Source of the DNA: Chara braunii
Taxonomy: Eukaryota > Streptophyta > Charophyceae > Charales > Characeae
Direction: 5' to 3'
DNA length: 26,200 nucleotides
NCBI GenBank assembly: GCA_003427395.1
Contig: BFEA01000322.1
Location: 1,309,966-1,336,165, forward strand
Below the pieces are notes generated by a model. It was not told the origin of the DNA and made no database searches. It was given only the letters and a program-made list of their open reading frames with translations. A program made the position numbers and the translations under genes. This document shows, in pieces, positions 9,412-19,749 of the stretch (the stretch's first letter is position 1; each line of letters starts with the position of its first letter).

Positions 9412-9688
9412 TTAGAGATTCGAGCCATGGCCTGATCAACTCACAGATAGAAATAAGACTTGCCTACCCAGAGTGTAAGCGCTATCTTCAGCAGCGCCCT
9501 CCGGGTTAGTACGGCCCTTTAGTGACTACAGGGGAGGGAAGAAGGTAATTTAGCAAAGAAGCACTCAATATCGCCCTGTATGATTGTCCATAAACGATGA
9601 GGTAACTGTTACGAAAAACAAAAGCTAAATCAGACACTAGGCGGAATCATAATCATCCTGATTAATGAAGGTTGTGNAATATTTATCC

Positions 9689-9880
9689 TTAACTGTTGAT
9701 CGACACCTGGTGCATGGGGTAACTCCCCCTTTGAATATACCAGCTGGTATCCTTGTGTACCAGATCACTGTTCACATGGGTACACCGACTCTGCCAGCGC
9801 CAGATTACGTCGATTGTTTCTTCTAATAACTCCTTCCCAATTTTGTTGCCATCATGAAAGACCCAGTACGCCGAAATCAA
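9689..9880 (-). CDS. Small ORF, possible degenerate family B member (63 aa)
   Basis: The frame is open for about 9 codons before the first ATG. It contains ISAYWVFHDGNKIG followed by a helix-like LLEETIDVIWRWQ. The Y-x-x-F-HDG pattern followed by a helix recalls the STISS-containing part of the two family B ORFs to its left, but the resemblance is short and may be chance. It has the same orientation and similar spacing as its neighbours. No other evidence for coding is visible. Confidence 0.3.
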   Translation of the reverse strand: MISAYWVFHDGNKIGKELLEETIDVIWRWQSRCTHVNSDLVHKDTSWYIQRGSYPMHQVSINS

Positions 9881-10533
9881 CCCACTTTGTGCGGCACCCC
9901 GAGTATTTCAACTGGACTCAAGTGGGCAGAACTCAACTGTCTAAATAACAAGCTGAGTCAGGCAGGCGGCTCTGGTGAAATGGGTCGTAAAACGTCCAAG
10001 TTCGTGTAGTACACAGTTTCCCTTGTGCTCATGCTACTGCTGATTGCTCAAGAGTAAATTGAAGGCAAGTGGGGGCGTACATAACGCATTTTCACTGTAT
10101 AATCAAGGCCACGTTAATAGTGACGAGGAATACAGACAACTTTTCTTCGAGTTAAATCTTGNCCCAACTTTTCTAAGTAGACTCTCAGTCACCATCAAGT
10201 AGGAACTTAGCAAGAACATAAAAGATTTTTCTCAGAGATGCCTTTCTTTTCCCCATCTAATCAAAAGTCAAGGCACAGAACACCAGCCAATANAAATCAT
10301 CTCCACATNCCCTTTTGACATACTAGCGNAAATAAGCCTNGAATATTCNNNNAAGTACCTNNCTGTAATCGCCAGGCCAACAAGTGCATCCAACCGAGCA
10401 TTCGCCGACACACACGTGTATCTGCAGGGTTGTAGTCTCGCACCCGGTTTATCTCAGGGCACGAACGAACTCACACCATTATGGGTAACCATTCAATCAG
10501 GGTGACCACATGCGAGCCTACGCTCTCATGCAC
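9881..10533. other. No supported gene; several Ns
   Basis: I see no convincing frame on either strand and no tandem array. Ns are scattered at 10162, 10293, 10309, 10329 and in clusters between about 10340 and 10365, so the sequence itself is uncertain here. Confidence 0.5.
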
Positions 10534-10684
10534 CCATGCAGTCACTCAGTGCAATCACGAGATACAGTCACTCAACGCAATCACACTATGCGATCACGCG
10601 ATGCAGCCATGCGATGCAGTCGTGCGAAGCAGTCATGCAAAGCGATCACGCTATGCAGCCGTGCGATGCAGTCGTGCGATGCGG
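10534..10684. repeat. Minisatellite of (C/G)GATGCAGTC(A/G)TGC-like units
   Basis: About 150 bp of imperfect tandem units around 10-11 bp long, of the form GATGCAGTCGTGC, AATCACGCGATGC and relatives. All three plus frames stay open across part of it, which is typical of a short-period repeat and gives Cys-, Ala- and Arg-rich nonsense translations. Flanking words at 10690-10790 (GTCACTCAAATG, AGTCACTTGG) look like further diverged units. Confidence 0.75.
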
Positions 10685-10769
10685 TTATATGGAACAAAAC
10701 GCACGATGTGGCCGCATAAGACGAAACACACGATGCTGCCACACCGAATAGTCACTCAAATGTAGTCAC

Positions 10770-12800
10770 TTGGAACAGTCGGTGCAACCACACAGGTACA
10801 GTCGCAGAGGTGCGATAACATGGCACAGGACACGCAAGAAGAAGACTAAACGTCTCTTTGACGTTGCCCTGTGATCTGATAGGCCACTCAAACACAGGAA
10901 AAATGTATCCAATAGACAAGTGTAAAGTCACGCCAATATAAAAAATATTCGACTTCTTCGATCTCACCAGTCACTCAAATTGGTAACCTGTACGTTAGAC
11001 TCCTCCCTCAGCCCGCAAGTTTTGAATCATTATTATGAGTTTGGACTACTCCCCTGTCCACCAATTTACACTGTTTGCCGCTTATTCTTTGTCACGATGC
11101 AGCATGCTTGGATAGCAACGATTAGTCACACTGATTAATCAAACTAAGAAAGAAGCTGAAACTAATGGAAAGGGAAAGTGGTTACTTTGCAACAGTCAGC
11201 GTCTTATCTGAAGACTAGGCCAAGACGGCCATGAAGAAGCGCATCATTGACCCTCGGTACCAATGCTCATTACAGGTTGAAAGTCAGATGGAGATGGCAA
11301 GACAGGTTATCGTCAGAGTTGATGCGGCAGCAGGTAAGTGGAACCGCCTTCCAAGAGCGAAAGACCCCTCCCGCTCATCGGCCTCATCGAGCGTCTAGCT
11401 CAGTCATGGGCTGCCGTTTGCTTGGACCCATTGGCGTAGACGGCGAGGTTACACGCACGGATCTCTCAGACTTATCCTGCTTTCTCAGTTACTCGCACTC
11501 TCTCATCCCTGCTCAGGTCCCCTTTCTTGTTTATTCCCTCACGACTCCCTCCGCAGCTAGCTCTTGGCCAAACAGGGCACGCATACACCAATCATAATAA
11601 ATGTGTTGAGCCTCCCCTTGCTTACGTAGGAGGAGGGGGGGGGGGGCTCACTGGTCATGTACTAATTAAATGGTAATTACAGCCTACGCACAAGTGAAAA
11701 GGCTGCTGATCCAAGTCCCAGATAGGAAGGGACCGTGTTCAGTGCACGGCAAGCGGATCAAGTAGCAACTTACACCAGTCCCCGCTGACTAGCCTCTCTT
11801 GATGGCCACTCCTCTCGTTGTCTCGGCGGGTTCCCCTCTTTCCTCATCTTTTCGTCATTACTGCAGGTGCACGCACGCCACGCGGGCGTGCGAGCAGTGA
11901 TTGACGTCAGCTACTCTCTCTGTGAGCTCACTTCCCGCCTTGCTCACAATGTTTCTCCTTCCGCTGGCTCTCCTTTCACACACCAGGCCTTGCTACGGGC
12001 GGCCCGCGCACTCACGTAACCACCTCTCGACTCAATCGTCGAGCTTGCTCCCTCCGACTCGCAAACATGTCTTCTCTTCGTAGCTTGTCACATGCTGTAG
12101 TCCGGTTGAAGTCACCATCTCTCACCCGCTTTCGCATTCAGTTCTCGCCTCTCTCTCTGTTTTTCAGAATGATCTCTCGTTGACTTCTCACACATGTCCC
12201 TTTCCTTTGCTCTGCTTCTCTCCTTTTCCGCGGCCCCTCGGAGTCGATTGTCGAGGGCTCGCCTCGGGTCCCTCTTCCACCGGTTTTGCGGCTCGGTGAT
12301 GCCTCTGGATCTCACCCGGTCTGTTCCAGGACCTGAGGTCCATCTCTCAGTCTGCGTCACTCATCTCACTTTCCCCTCCTGAGTCTCTGTCCTGGTGGAC
12401 CTTCTCCAAGTCCGCTGTGTCCATCGAGGTCTCAGTTTCGTGGTAAGCCACCGTTATCCGTAGCCTTGCCGTCACTCCGTCCCGTCTACAGCGTCTCTCC
12501 GCTCGGTCTCTCGCCTCTGAAATCGCGTCCTGCAACTTTGGGTTAGTCCGCATCTCCCCCTCTCGTGCTCCCTCCACGTTGATCTTCAGCAACAATTCAT
12601 CTCCACCGTCATAATTGAGTATGACGGTAATCTAGGGCCCTTCCCCGGACACGGGCTTCCAACGGGCCTGGTGATACCAGTACCCGGGCTTGTACCCATG
12701 CAGCGCCATAGCTATTCTCTCAATAGCCAGCACCTGCCCGGTAAACAGCGCAGCGCAAAGTCACCAACTTCCAATAGCTCACCTCTCTACACCGGAGCCT
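10770..12800. other. No supported gene; C/T-rich with a G12 run
   Basis: The plus strand is pyrimidine-rich from about 11450 to 12600, so minus frames (for example 12360-12112 and 12595-12347) stay open and give Arg/Glu-rich products without domains. There is a run of 12 G at 11635-11646 just after a purine-rich word. AATAATTGAG and CCCGGG-containing sequence near 12600-12690 may mark an older repeat edge, but I cannot name it. Confidence 0.45.
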
Positions 12801-12991
12801 GCGGTACAGACTGCGCGCTACCGGGTGGTTGGCTGCGGACGATACCCCGACTCACCCTTATAGGGCTTTCCTCTGCGTTCTGAACGAGGGACTTANGCGG
12901 TACAGACTGCGCGCTACCGGGTGGTTGGCTGCGGACGATACCCCGACTCACCCTTATAGGGCTTTCCTCTGCGTTCTGAACGAGGGACTTA
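12801..12991. repeat. Second 95-bp exact duplication around an N (assembly artefact)
   Basis: 12801-12895 and 12897-12991 are identical over 95 bp and separated by one N at 12896. Length and arrangement are the same as at 7035-7225. This is most simply an unmerged contig overlap. In the genome there is probably one copy. Confidence 0.85.
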
Positions 12992-13975
12992 GATTAGTCC
13001 TTTTCATACCCTACCGCTTTTCAAGAATCTTAAAACAATGGATTAATAATTAATTTAAAAAAAAATAATACTCAAGCCCAGAATCCAACGGTTGATCGCG
13101 AACTAAACTCGCACTTATCATTCCCAGACCCTAGCAATATGACTGCACGTTTGGCGCTGTGGTCCCATAACGAGGTACTAGAAGTCACTTTTCCCTTTTT
13201 AAAATGCAGCGCAGGCCTATCTTCATCGGGTACCCATGTCCGATGGCAAGGAGGGGGCTTATGACCCTCCACAGGGGGGGTGATAGGCCTCCTACGGATG
13301 CGGCCGCGGGTCACCCTTCTTTTGGGGTCTTATCGCACGGTGCCAGATCGGGGCTCACCCGCGGATAGTATATGCAAGGTCGGCCTACTTAGGCCACGGA
13401 TCGATGGCTCGAAATTCGAACCGTTGGCTTCCCGCTAAAGGACAAGCCAACAGGTAGAAATCAAAATTAGAAAACTAAATAATAATAATAATAATAAATA
13501 TATATATAATAATAATAATAATTAAAAATATATATATAATAATAATAATAATAACCGCAGGAAAAGGAAAGGGAAGGAAAGGGTGGCGTCCCAGAATCTC
13601 TCTGTGCACCAGCCTTGCCTGGACAGCGACCCACGTTCACGCTGGAATCTAAAAACCCGATTTTCAACCTCTTCCCTCCTTTTCTTTCTTTTCTTATTTT
13701 CCTCCTTTTAGTTCTCACTGTATCTGTCCCTTATTCTGGCCACCGGGGTCCGCGCGATTCAGACAAACAGGTCTGGTACGGGTATAGGAGGGGTCAGGTA
13801 AGACCCAGACCATGAGACCAGTTGCAGTCTGAAACCTGAATCGGCAGCCCTCCCTACGAAGTGACAAAACAACAGTTGAGAAGCTAAGAATAGAAAAATT
13901 ATGTAAATAAACAATAATAACAATAGACAGGAAATCGTAGCATCTCAGTGACTTGCGGCCACTGGATTTTTCCCA
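12992..13975. other. No supported gene; hairpin and AT-rich tract
   Basis: An A-rich stretch (13038-13070) is followed by GC-richer sequence. At 13423-13451 an exact 8-bp inverted repeat (GTTGGCTT and AAGCCAAC) with a 13-base loop lies beside TTCGAA words. It superficially resembles tRNA arms, but no cloverleaf can be drawn. Short frames on both strands lack domains. Confidence 0.4.
13475..13553. repeat. TAA/TA microsatellite
   Basis: Alternating blocks of (AAT)n and (AT)n, in the order AAT, AT, AAT, A-rich, AT, AAT. It is a compound microsatellite of about 79 bp. The Tyr/Ile-rich minus frame across it is a by-product. Confidence 0.9.
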
Positions 13976-13983
13976 TATAAAAG
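13976..13983 (+). promoter_or_regulatory. Possible TATA box 1
   Basis: TATAAAAG in the context CCATATAAAAGCGGGTTT, followed about 30-55 bases later by a long pyrimidine tract (about 14006-14030), a pattern like plant core promoters with a Y patch. A near-identical context recurs at 14473. Function is inferred from the motif only. Confidence 0.3.
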
Positions 13984-14472
13984 CGGGTTTAAATTTTGGC
14001 GTTTTATTTTACTCTTTCTCTTTTCTTTTCCGGCAACGACTTTCTGTCTCATGCACCTTACCCATAACTCGGCAACAGGGCACTCGGCGCGCAGTAGAAA
14101 AGACTGCGCCACCCCCTTCATCTCCGCGTCCCAGGGCGAGCCCAGCGGCTACCACGACCACATGTCGGTCGTGCTTTGCTGTACAGCAGGGCGTCGAGCC
14201 TGCGTGGACCAACGGAAGTCCTGTGGCGCACCCCTTTTTGTCGAGGGTACTGCCACTGGGACTGGTCCGCGCCAAGGCACAACCTGGGTACTAGGGACAA
14301 CAGGGGTCCAGGATATATCTACAGGCTGGAGCATCAGAACGGGGAGCTGATACAAGAACTGGTACCAAGCAGGGCTTGGTACACAGAGGAGGGCAGGGAA
14401 GTCGTGCCCTCCAACATAATACCAAACCCCCACCCAGCGTCCCCGCTGGGTCAAAACGCGCCATGTTACCAA

Positions 14473-14480
14473 TATAAGAG
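14473..14480 (+). promoter_or_regulatory. Possible TATA box 2, upstream of the ORF at 15038
   Basis: TATAAGAG in the context CAATATAAGAGCGGCACG, sharing ATATAA-AGCGG with the site 497 bp upstream. A CT-rich stretch free of ATG-led long frames follows for about 0.5 kb, as in an untranslated leader, ending at the ATG at 15038. It could be the promoter of an LTR or of a short gene on the strand opposite to element 2. Confidence 0.35.
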
Positions 14481-15037
14481 CGGCACGAATTAGTGTAGCC
14501 TTACTCTCTTCCGTCGTGACTTCTCAAGAAGTTCGCGCTGCACTTTTGCGCTAACCCCGCTTTCCAAACGTATGTCGCGCTCGCCTTTTCTCTCTGCACT
14601 AGCCACCTCTCTGCGCTAGGCCTCTCTCACAACGCTTGTTTTCTTTTTCTGTATTCGTCTTTCTTTTCTACGGTCGCACCCTCCTCTAACACTCATTCTC
14701 GTTTTCTGATCTAGCCTTCCCCTTTTGCGTGTCAGCGCTAGTTTTCTCTCCTTCTTGTGCCAACCTTCTCTCTCTGCACCAAACTTTCTCTCTCAGAGTT
14801 TTTCCTCCTCGCTCAACTGCTATTTTCTCATTTAATGCCTACCTTTCCGCTTAGCTTTCTTCTTCCCACTTATGTAGTATTCCATAATTCTTGATAGCCA
14901 GCGCATTCTTAGTAGCTCTCCGCTTTCGTTTTTCTAATCGCCTTCGTAATTCTCACCCACATAGTATTCACAGCCTTAATCCTTAGAAATAAATCCTGCC
15001 TTTTACCCTTTGCTTAACAGCTACTTCACTTTACATC

Positions 15038-15367
15038 ATGCCTGAAGCACGTTGTGGACAGGGTAGAGGTAGGGGAGGAAGAGGAGGGAAAGCAAAGGAA
15101 GAACCGCCAGCTAGGGCACGACGGGATTATAACTTAGAGGAAGAGGAAGAGGAGGAGCCGCGAGGCTATGGTCGCTTAAGGCCACACCCTCGTTACCCGT
15201 TACGAGGGTGGTACGAGAGAACTTCATCTCCTGACAGGATGAAGTTCCTTCGCAAGAAGTTCGACGAGCGCTATAGTACACCCAGCGCCTCTTCTCCTCC
15301 TTATATCCCCAGAGCTCCTTCCACCCCTGCCGTAAGCAAGGCTATAGTGTCTGCTCCGCCTCCCTAA
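15038..15367 (+). CDS. Small RG-rich and acidic ORF (109 aa), function unknown
   Basis: The product starts MPEARCGQGRGRGGRGGK, an RGG-like basic segment that could bind RNA. An acidic run of seven Glu follows near residues 34-41, then an Arg/Pro/Tyr-rich middle, a basic KFLRKKFDERY segment (about 70-80), and a Ser/Pro-rich tail. The ATG is the first long-frame start after a CT-rich 0.5-kb leader behind a TATA-like site at 14473. It could be the N-terminus of a Gag protein from another element, since many Gags begin with such a basic low-complexity region, or the remnant of a cellular gene. The residue-level bias could also come from the repeat-like DNA. No domain is recognisable. Confidence 0.4.
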   Translation: MPEARCGQGRGRGGRGGKAKEEPPARARRDYNLEEEEEEEPRGYGRLRPHPRYPLRGWYERTSSPDRMKFLRKKFDERYSTPSASSPPYIPRAPSTPAVSKAIVSAPPP

Positions 15368-15837
15368 GTTCCATGTACTGCCTCATCACCCCATCATCCC
15401 AGTCACTGTATTCTCTTCAACATCTTCTTTCTTCTCTTCCTTTTCCAGCTTGAACTCATGTCTGTCTTTTATGTCCTTTATAAGCGCGACTTTTTCTCAG
15501 CCTTTTGAATCCGATTTTTGGCTCACAAAATTCTCAATCCAGTCCACTTCATAGCGTCCCAGGCCTGAGAGTCTGGCTTCCTTGGGCCAGGGATGCCAGT
15601 TCCTCGTGAACCAGGCCGTTTGCCGGCCACCAAATAAATTTAAGAAGGATTATATTTCCATTTTCTTTGCTTGCTGCTGATTCTGGCTTCTTATCATTAT
15701 GAGGGTTGTCCTCACCTTGAACTGTTCAACAAGGAAAAGTTACCTTGACTTCCACCTCAGTTGAAAAAAATCAAAACATCATCCATCTGATATCACTACT
15801 TGAGTCATTTGTTCAGTCTGCCATGTTGAAGGGAGAG
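15368..15837. other. No supported gene
   Basis: T-rich sequence directly after the small ORF, then a word (GGCCAGGGATGCCAG, near 15585) that recurs with one change near 16300. No open frame with a recognisable product is seen on either strand. Confidence 0.4.
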
Positions 15838-16085
15838 CATACCAAACCCTCTTTTCTGCTTTTTGGCCTGGGCAAGATATCTCTCCAGCTTTTCACGTGA
15901 CTCAGGAGATACCAAACCCTTTTTCTGTCTCCCTGGCCTGAGTGAGACGTCCTCTCAACTTCTCAAGCACCTGATGGGGATACCAAACCCTTGTTTTCTT
16001 TCTCTGGTCTGAGTGAGGCGTCGCCTCAACTTCTCAGACAAAAGGGAGGGGATACCAAACTCTTTTCTTTTTCTCTGGTCTGGGA
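15838..16085. repeat. Four tandem 70-72 bp units with pyrimidine tracts
   Basis: Units start at about 15838, 15908, 15979 and 16051, giving periods of 70, 71 and 72 bp. Each begins ATACCAAAC(C/T)CT, runs into a pyrimidine tract (longest 16060-16076), and the later ones continue with CTGG(C/T)CTGAGTGAG and TCTCAACTTCTCA. On the strand of element 2 each unit is a polypurine tract followed by GTTTGGTATC. Such tracts resemble the primer for plus-strand synthesis that precedes a 3' LTR. The minus frame at 16143-15955 only follows the repeat. Confidence 0.8.
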
Positions 16086-16943
16086 ACTTCAGATAAGTAT
16101 TTGTACACCTGCAAAACCAGCGAGTCCCACAAGCAATAACCATGCCCCAGCAAACAGACCCTCTGACAACCAGCAGCCAAACATCAATAAATTAAAATAA
16201 AACCCATTAATAAAATAATAAATAATAATTAATAATTAATACATAACAACTCTTCAAACCCAGGATTTATTGATTGCCTTGGTTTCGGCCCACCACTGGC
16301 CAGGAATGCCAGACGTCCCGTCAGTCTGACATACCTCATTCGGCCCGCCTCAGGCAAGGACTAGTCAGACCATCTGTCTTGACAGCCCCTTTGACCTGCC
16401 TCCAGGTCAGGACCAATCATACCCACTAATCGAGTATGACAGCCCTTTGGCACTCTCGCCAGGACACCCAGACTATTGCGGGTCTGGTCACCCTATGACA
16501 GTAGACGTCCCGTCAGTCTGACTGTCCCGAATCCGGATTTGACCACTGCGATCAGGGACCGGCTCACCTACCAGTTTTTGGCCAAGGGCGCTGGCTACCC
16601 CGCCCAGACTTTTGAACGTGGGACCCGGTCTAACCACAGTTTCAGGCTCTGGCTAACCTCACTGGATTGCAACCTCTAACTGCAGTAAGGTTCTAGCTGA
16701 CCCCTTTTGACCTCATAGGTCAGACTCCCGGAGTCTTAGCCTCAGTCGACTACGGAATTCGACACTCGCGTCGGGGACCTGCTGACCCCACCAGATTGCA
16801 ACCTACTGCGGTAAGGCTCTGGCTGGCCCCGACAATCAATGCACCCTTAAGCTAGAGAAGATAGTCTCAGGCACAGACAATCAAGCAAGCATATCATAAC
16901 CCACAAGCAGACTGCCCATGCCCCATAACAACACAAACATTTC
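16086..16943. repeat. Diverged duplicated segments, no gene
   Basis: After an AT-rich patch (about 16175-16250) the sequence holds repeated pieces: a 19-bp word occurs at 16312-16330 and 16504-16522, and the segment around 16655-16700 (ATTGCAACCT...GTAAGG) recurs around 16790-16830. Words such as CCAGTCAGAC/GTCAGTCTGAC are frequent throughout. I see no coding frame worth reporting. Confidence 0.55.
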
Positions 16944-17345
16944 TCAAGAGACCTCCCTTCAGTCTCAAGAGGCACTGAACAATAACATGCTAGCCAACAC
17001 TAAGAGTTCGCAAGAGACCTCCCTTCAGCCTCAAGCAAAAACTTAGTGCTAGCCCCAAAAAGGTCCCTTCCCTCAACTGGGATTCCTTTTTCAAGAGACG
17101 TCCTATCAGTCTCAAGGAAATACTGAAACACTGATCTTGGAGAGGTCCCTTCCCTCATCTGAGCGAAGACAGACCCTTAGCCAAGAAGCACGAAGTCCCT
17201 CTACTGACCACTCTTAGTCAAGTAAAGTTGAACTCCTTTATACCTGCCTTCGTCCGAATCTCTCGGATGGAAAACTCAGTCAGAGACGTGAAGTCCTTCT
17301 GCTGATAACTTTCAATCAGACAGAACTGAACTTCTTTATGCCCAT
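16944..17345. repeat. Two imperfect tandem repeat sets
   Basis: The word CAAGAGACCTCCCTTCAG and near variants start at 16945, 17011 and 17092, each followed by a TCTCAAG-like word. The word AGGTCCCTTCCCTCA occurs near 17068 and 17144. A second unit of about 98 bp starts at 17192 and again at 17290 (GAAGTCC..CT.CTGA through AACT.CTTTAT.CC). No coding frame accompanies them. Confidence 0.65.
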
Positions 17346-17537
17346 CATGCTTTCTTTGTCATAAGAATAACAATGCTTATATCATTTGATGTGTCACAGC
17401 CATGAGCTTCTTAGATCCCAAAACTGTACTCACACTTACTTCCCACTCTTTACGATTTGACACTCATGGAACGACTGCAGCACTGCATCAAAGATATAGT
17501 CTCATTAACTTTACTGAAATTGATGATAAAATGACTC

Positions 17538-17616
17538 GCTGAAAACTGAAGTATTGAAACTGAATTGCTGAAGTTGAAGTACTGAAACTGAAATACTGAA
17601 ACTGAAATGCTGAAAA
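17538..17616. repeat. Noncoding minisatellite of CTGAAACTGAA-like units
   Basis: About 80 bp of imperfect units such as ACTGAAATACTGAA and ACTGAATTGCTGAA. It lies just 3' of the integrase end in the orientation of element 2. The unit is closely similar to that encoding the Gln/Asn-rich part of the ORF at 7337-8218. Confidence 0.75.
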
Positions 17617-17707
17617 GACTATGCAAGAATGATCATTGTCTGCTGACAGCTGAGCTTCACTGCCTCAGTGTCTTACTGTACTCTTTCTCAGTCCTCGATG
17701 ACTGCTC

Positions 17708-19318
17708 TTACTTGGATGGTTGACTCCTCTTTCCTCTCTTTGGTGTCACTGTAGGGATCAGATCAGAATCTCTGAAGATAAACGTACGAAGTCTTGACCC
17801 CGACACCATGTCGTGAACTCTGGATCCATCCATCTCTGATATCTCATAAACCTTGCCTTCTGCTTCTCCTGTAATTCTGTAAGGACCAAGTCATCTGGGC
17901 TTTAACCTTTTAGTCCATTGTATCTCAAGGGAACTGTCAAACAAAAGGACAACATCTCCAATCTTCAATTTCTCTTTTCTTATATACCTTTTCTTGTTCC
18001 ATCTTTCTTGATCCAATAGTCTATTGGATGTCATCCTCTCTGCTGCATCCGTCACTGCCTGATCAACTTCAAATATCTGCCTCATTCTGATCTGAAGGAG
18101 TTCTGAAATAGAAAAATCTCTGTCACTTTCTTGACTTGACCATGTCTTGACAATACTCTCAATTAGTAACGTAGCATAACGGCCATACCACAGTGTAAAA
18201 GGTGCATAACCAGTAGTTCTCTTGAATGTGATATTATCAGCATATATAGCAGTTTTTAACACCTTTGGCCAATTGTTGAGATTTCCTTCACACCACTTGG
18301 CCAATGAATCTTTCAGAGTTTTGTGGCCTCTTTCAACAGGTGCATTCGCTTGAGGATAGTAAGTAGTCGCATACCGAATTATGACTCCCAATCTGAGTGT
18401 AATTTTTCTAACAACCTCATTTTTGAATTTTGATCCTCTGTCTGAAATAAATTCTCTGATAAAAGGATACCTGAGATAGACCTCCTCTATCCAATCAGCC
18501 ACTTGCTCAGCTGTCTTCCTTTTCATAGCTTTTGCCTCAACGTATCCAGGGAAATTATCTCTCATGTTTAGTATGTATCTCATCCCACCCTTGCCTGGTG
18601 GCATAGTAATGAGATCCAAGTGCACTCTGCTACCTGGCTCTACCAGGATTGTAGGGAATAAGGGTTTAATCATTTTTGTGGTAGACCTCTTCTGACATAA
18701 CACATATGATTTGCAGTATCTGAATATCATGTCTCTCATGTCAGTCCAAAAGTAGAGTTTGATAGTCTTGGAGTAGGTTGCCTCAGCAGCCCTGTGGCCA
18801 CCAGCAACCCCCTCATGTAGAGCAGCGATTATCTCTAACTGCCTCTCTTTACCACATACCACTCTTAGTGGAGGTAGACCTCCCTTACCATCCACAAAGA
18901 GATGTCCTCTCTTCAGCCTGAATTTCTTTCTTGAATTCTTACGGTAATATTCTTTTAGCTGCTCCTTTTCCATCTTTCTGTTAATCTCTTGATAATTTTC
19001 ATCATATTCTTCAAAGAAGAAAAATATCTCTTCTTCCTTCTTTTCACTTTCTTCATCCTCCTTTGAACCTGAACTTTCTCCAATCTCATGAGCAGTCACT
19101 GCTGCTGCATTAACTCTAGCATAGCAATCGTTTGGTTCATATTCTTCTTCTTTCCCTAAAATCGACTCATAAACGTATGCACTTGGAATTTCTACCCAAC
19201 TGTCTCTCTCTTCTGACCACAGACTCTCCCGGTCGGAGCATGGTGGTTCATAATCCTCATCATCTTTTTCATTAATAAAATTATCAACATAGGCTGATTC
19301 TTCAATTGTTTCATTCAC
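17708..19318 (-). pseudogene. Integrase of element 2
   Basis: Integrase inserts element DNA into the nuclear genome. The open frame covers 475 residues. Residues 1-130 are a strongly acidic linker with Glu/Asp runs and a Phe run at 99-102. The N-terminal zinc domain is complete (His168, His175, Cys202, Cys208). The catalytic core has Asp235, Asp293 and Glu329, a correct D-D-35-E arrangement, in HLDLITMP, ISDRGSKF and PVERGHKTLKDSL. The frame meets TGA at 17891-17893 after KRLKPR, where integrases usually have Trp before LGPY. Translation in the same frame continues with typical C-terminal sequence to TAA at 17708, so this is probably a nonsense mutation. The core residues are intact although upstream domains are damaged. 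Confidence 0.85.
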
Positions 19319-19749
19319 ATCTTCTTTTTCTTCCTCTCGCCACTCAATCCGGCTTAAGCCATCGGCTCTGTTTTTCTCAGTGGGGATCTTTTTCAGCTTA
19401 AAATCATATGTTCAGATGAAAACGATTCATCTGCTGAGTGTTGGATCTACGTGTTGGTGTTTTTTAATAGCACCAATCACAGCAAATGCATCAGTCCTCA
19501 TGATGAATCTCCCTCCTAAAACGTAGTGCCTAAAGCACCTGGGCTATCGATGATTGACAATAGCTCTTTCCTGAATTGGGTGTAGCCTCTTTCAGTAGAA
19601 TTGAGGGTTCTGCTACCAAATCTCAGAGGTTTTTCTCTCTCATTTTCATCTTTCTGAATAAGCACTCCACCCAGAGCAACTGGTCCTCCATCCGCCTCAA
19701 TGATGAAAGGTCTTGTCTCCTCATCATCATAATATGACACTCCCAACAC
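19319..19749 (-). pseudogene. RNase H of element 2, broken
   Basis: RNase H removes template RNA during reverse transcription. The frame shows EADGGPVALGGVL, matching the first acidic strand, then FGSRTLNSTERGYTQFRKEL with the conserved Glu of the second helix. The frame is lost near 19530 and resumes in another phase with GGRFIMRTDAFA, matching the third acidic strand. Further TGA codons occur at 19427-19429 and nearby, before a stretch ending NRADGLSR that is typical of the end of the RNase H domain. It links directly to the acidic start of the integrase frame. Confidence 0.75.

Noticed and set aside
10481-10765. Three overlapping plus frames of 69-94 codons
   Set aside because: All three phases are open because of the short-period repeat.
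12112-12595. Two minus-strand Arg/Glu-rich frames
   Set aside because: They reflect a pyrimidine-rich plus strand; no motif or paralogue was seen.
13423-13451. tRNA-like hairpin with TTCGAA nearby
   Set aside because: The T-arm stem does not pair and no acceptor stem can be drawn.
14009-14493. Overlapping frames on both strands after the first TATA-like site
   Set aside because: Five frames are open over the same bases, and I could not tell a coding one; one plus frame ending at 14493 looks protein-like but has no domain.
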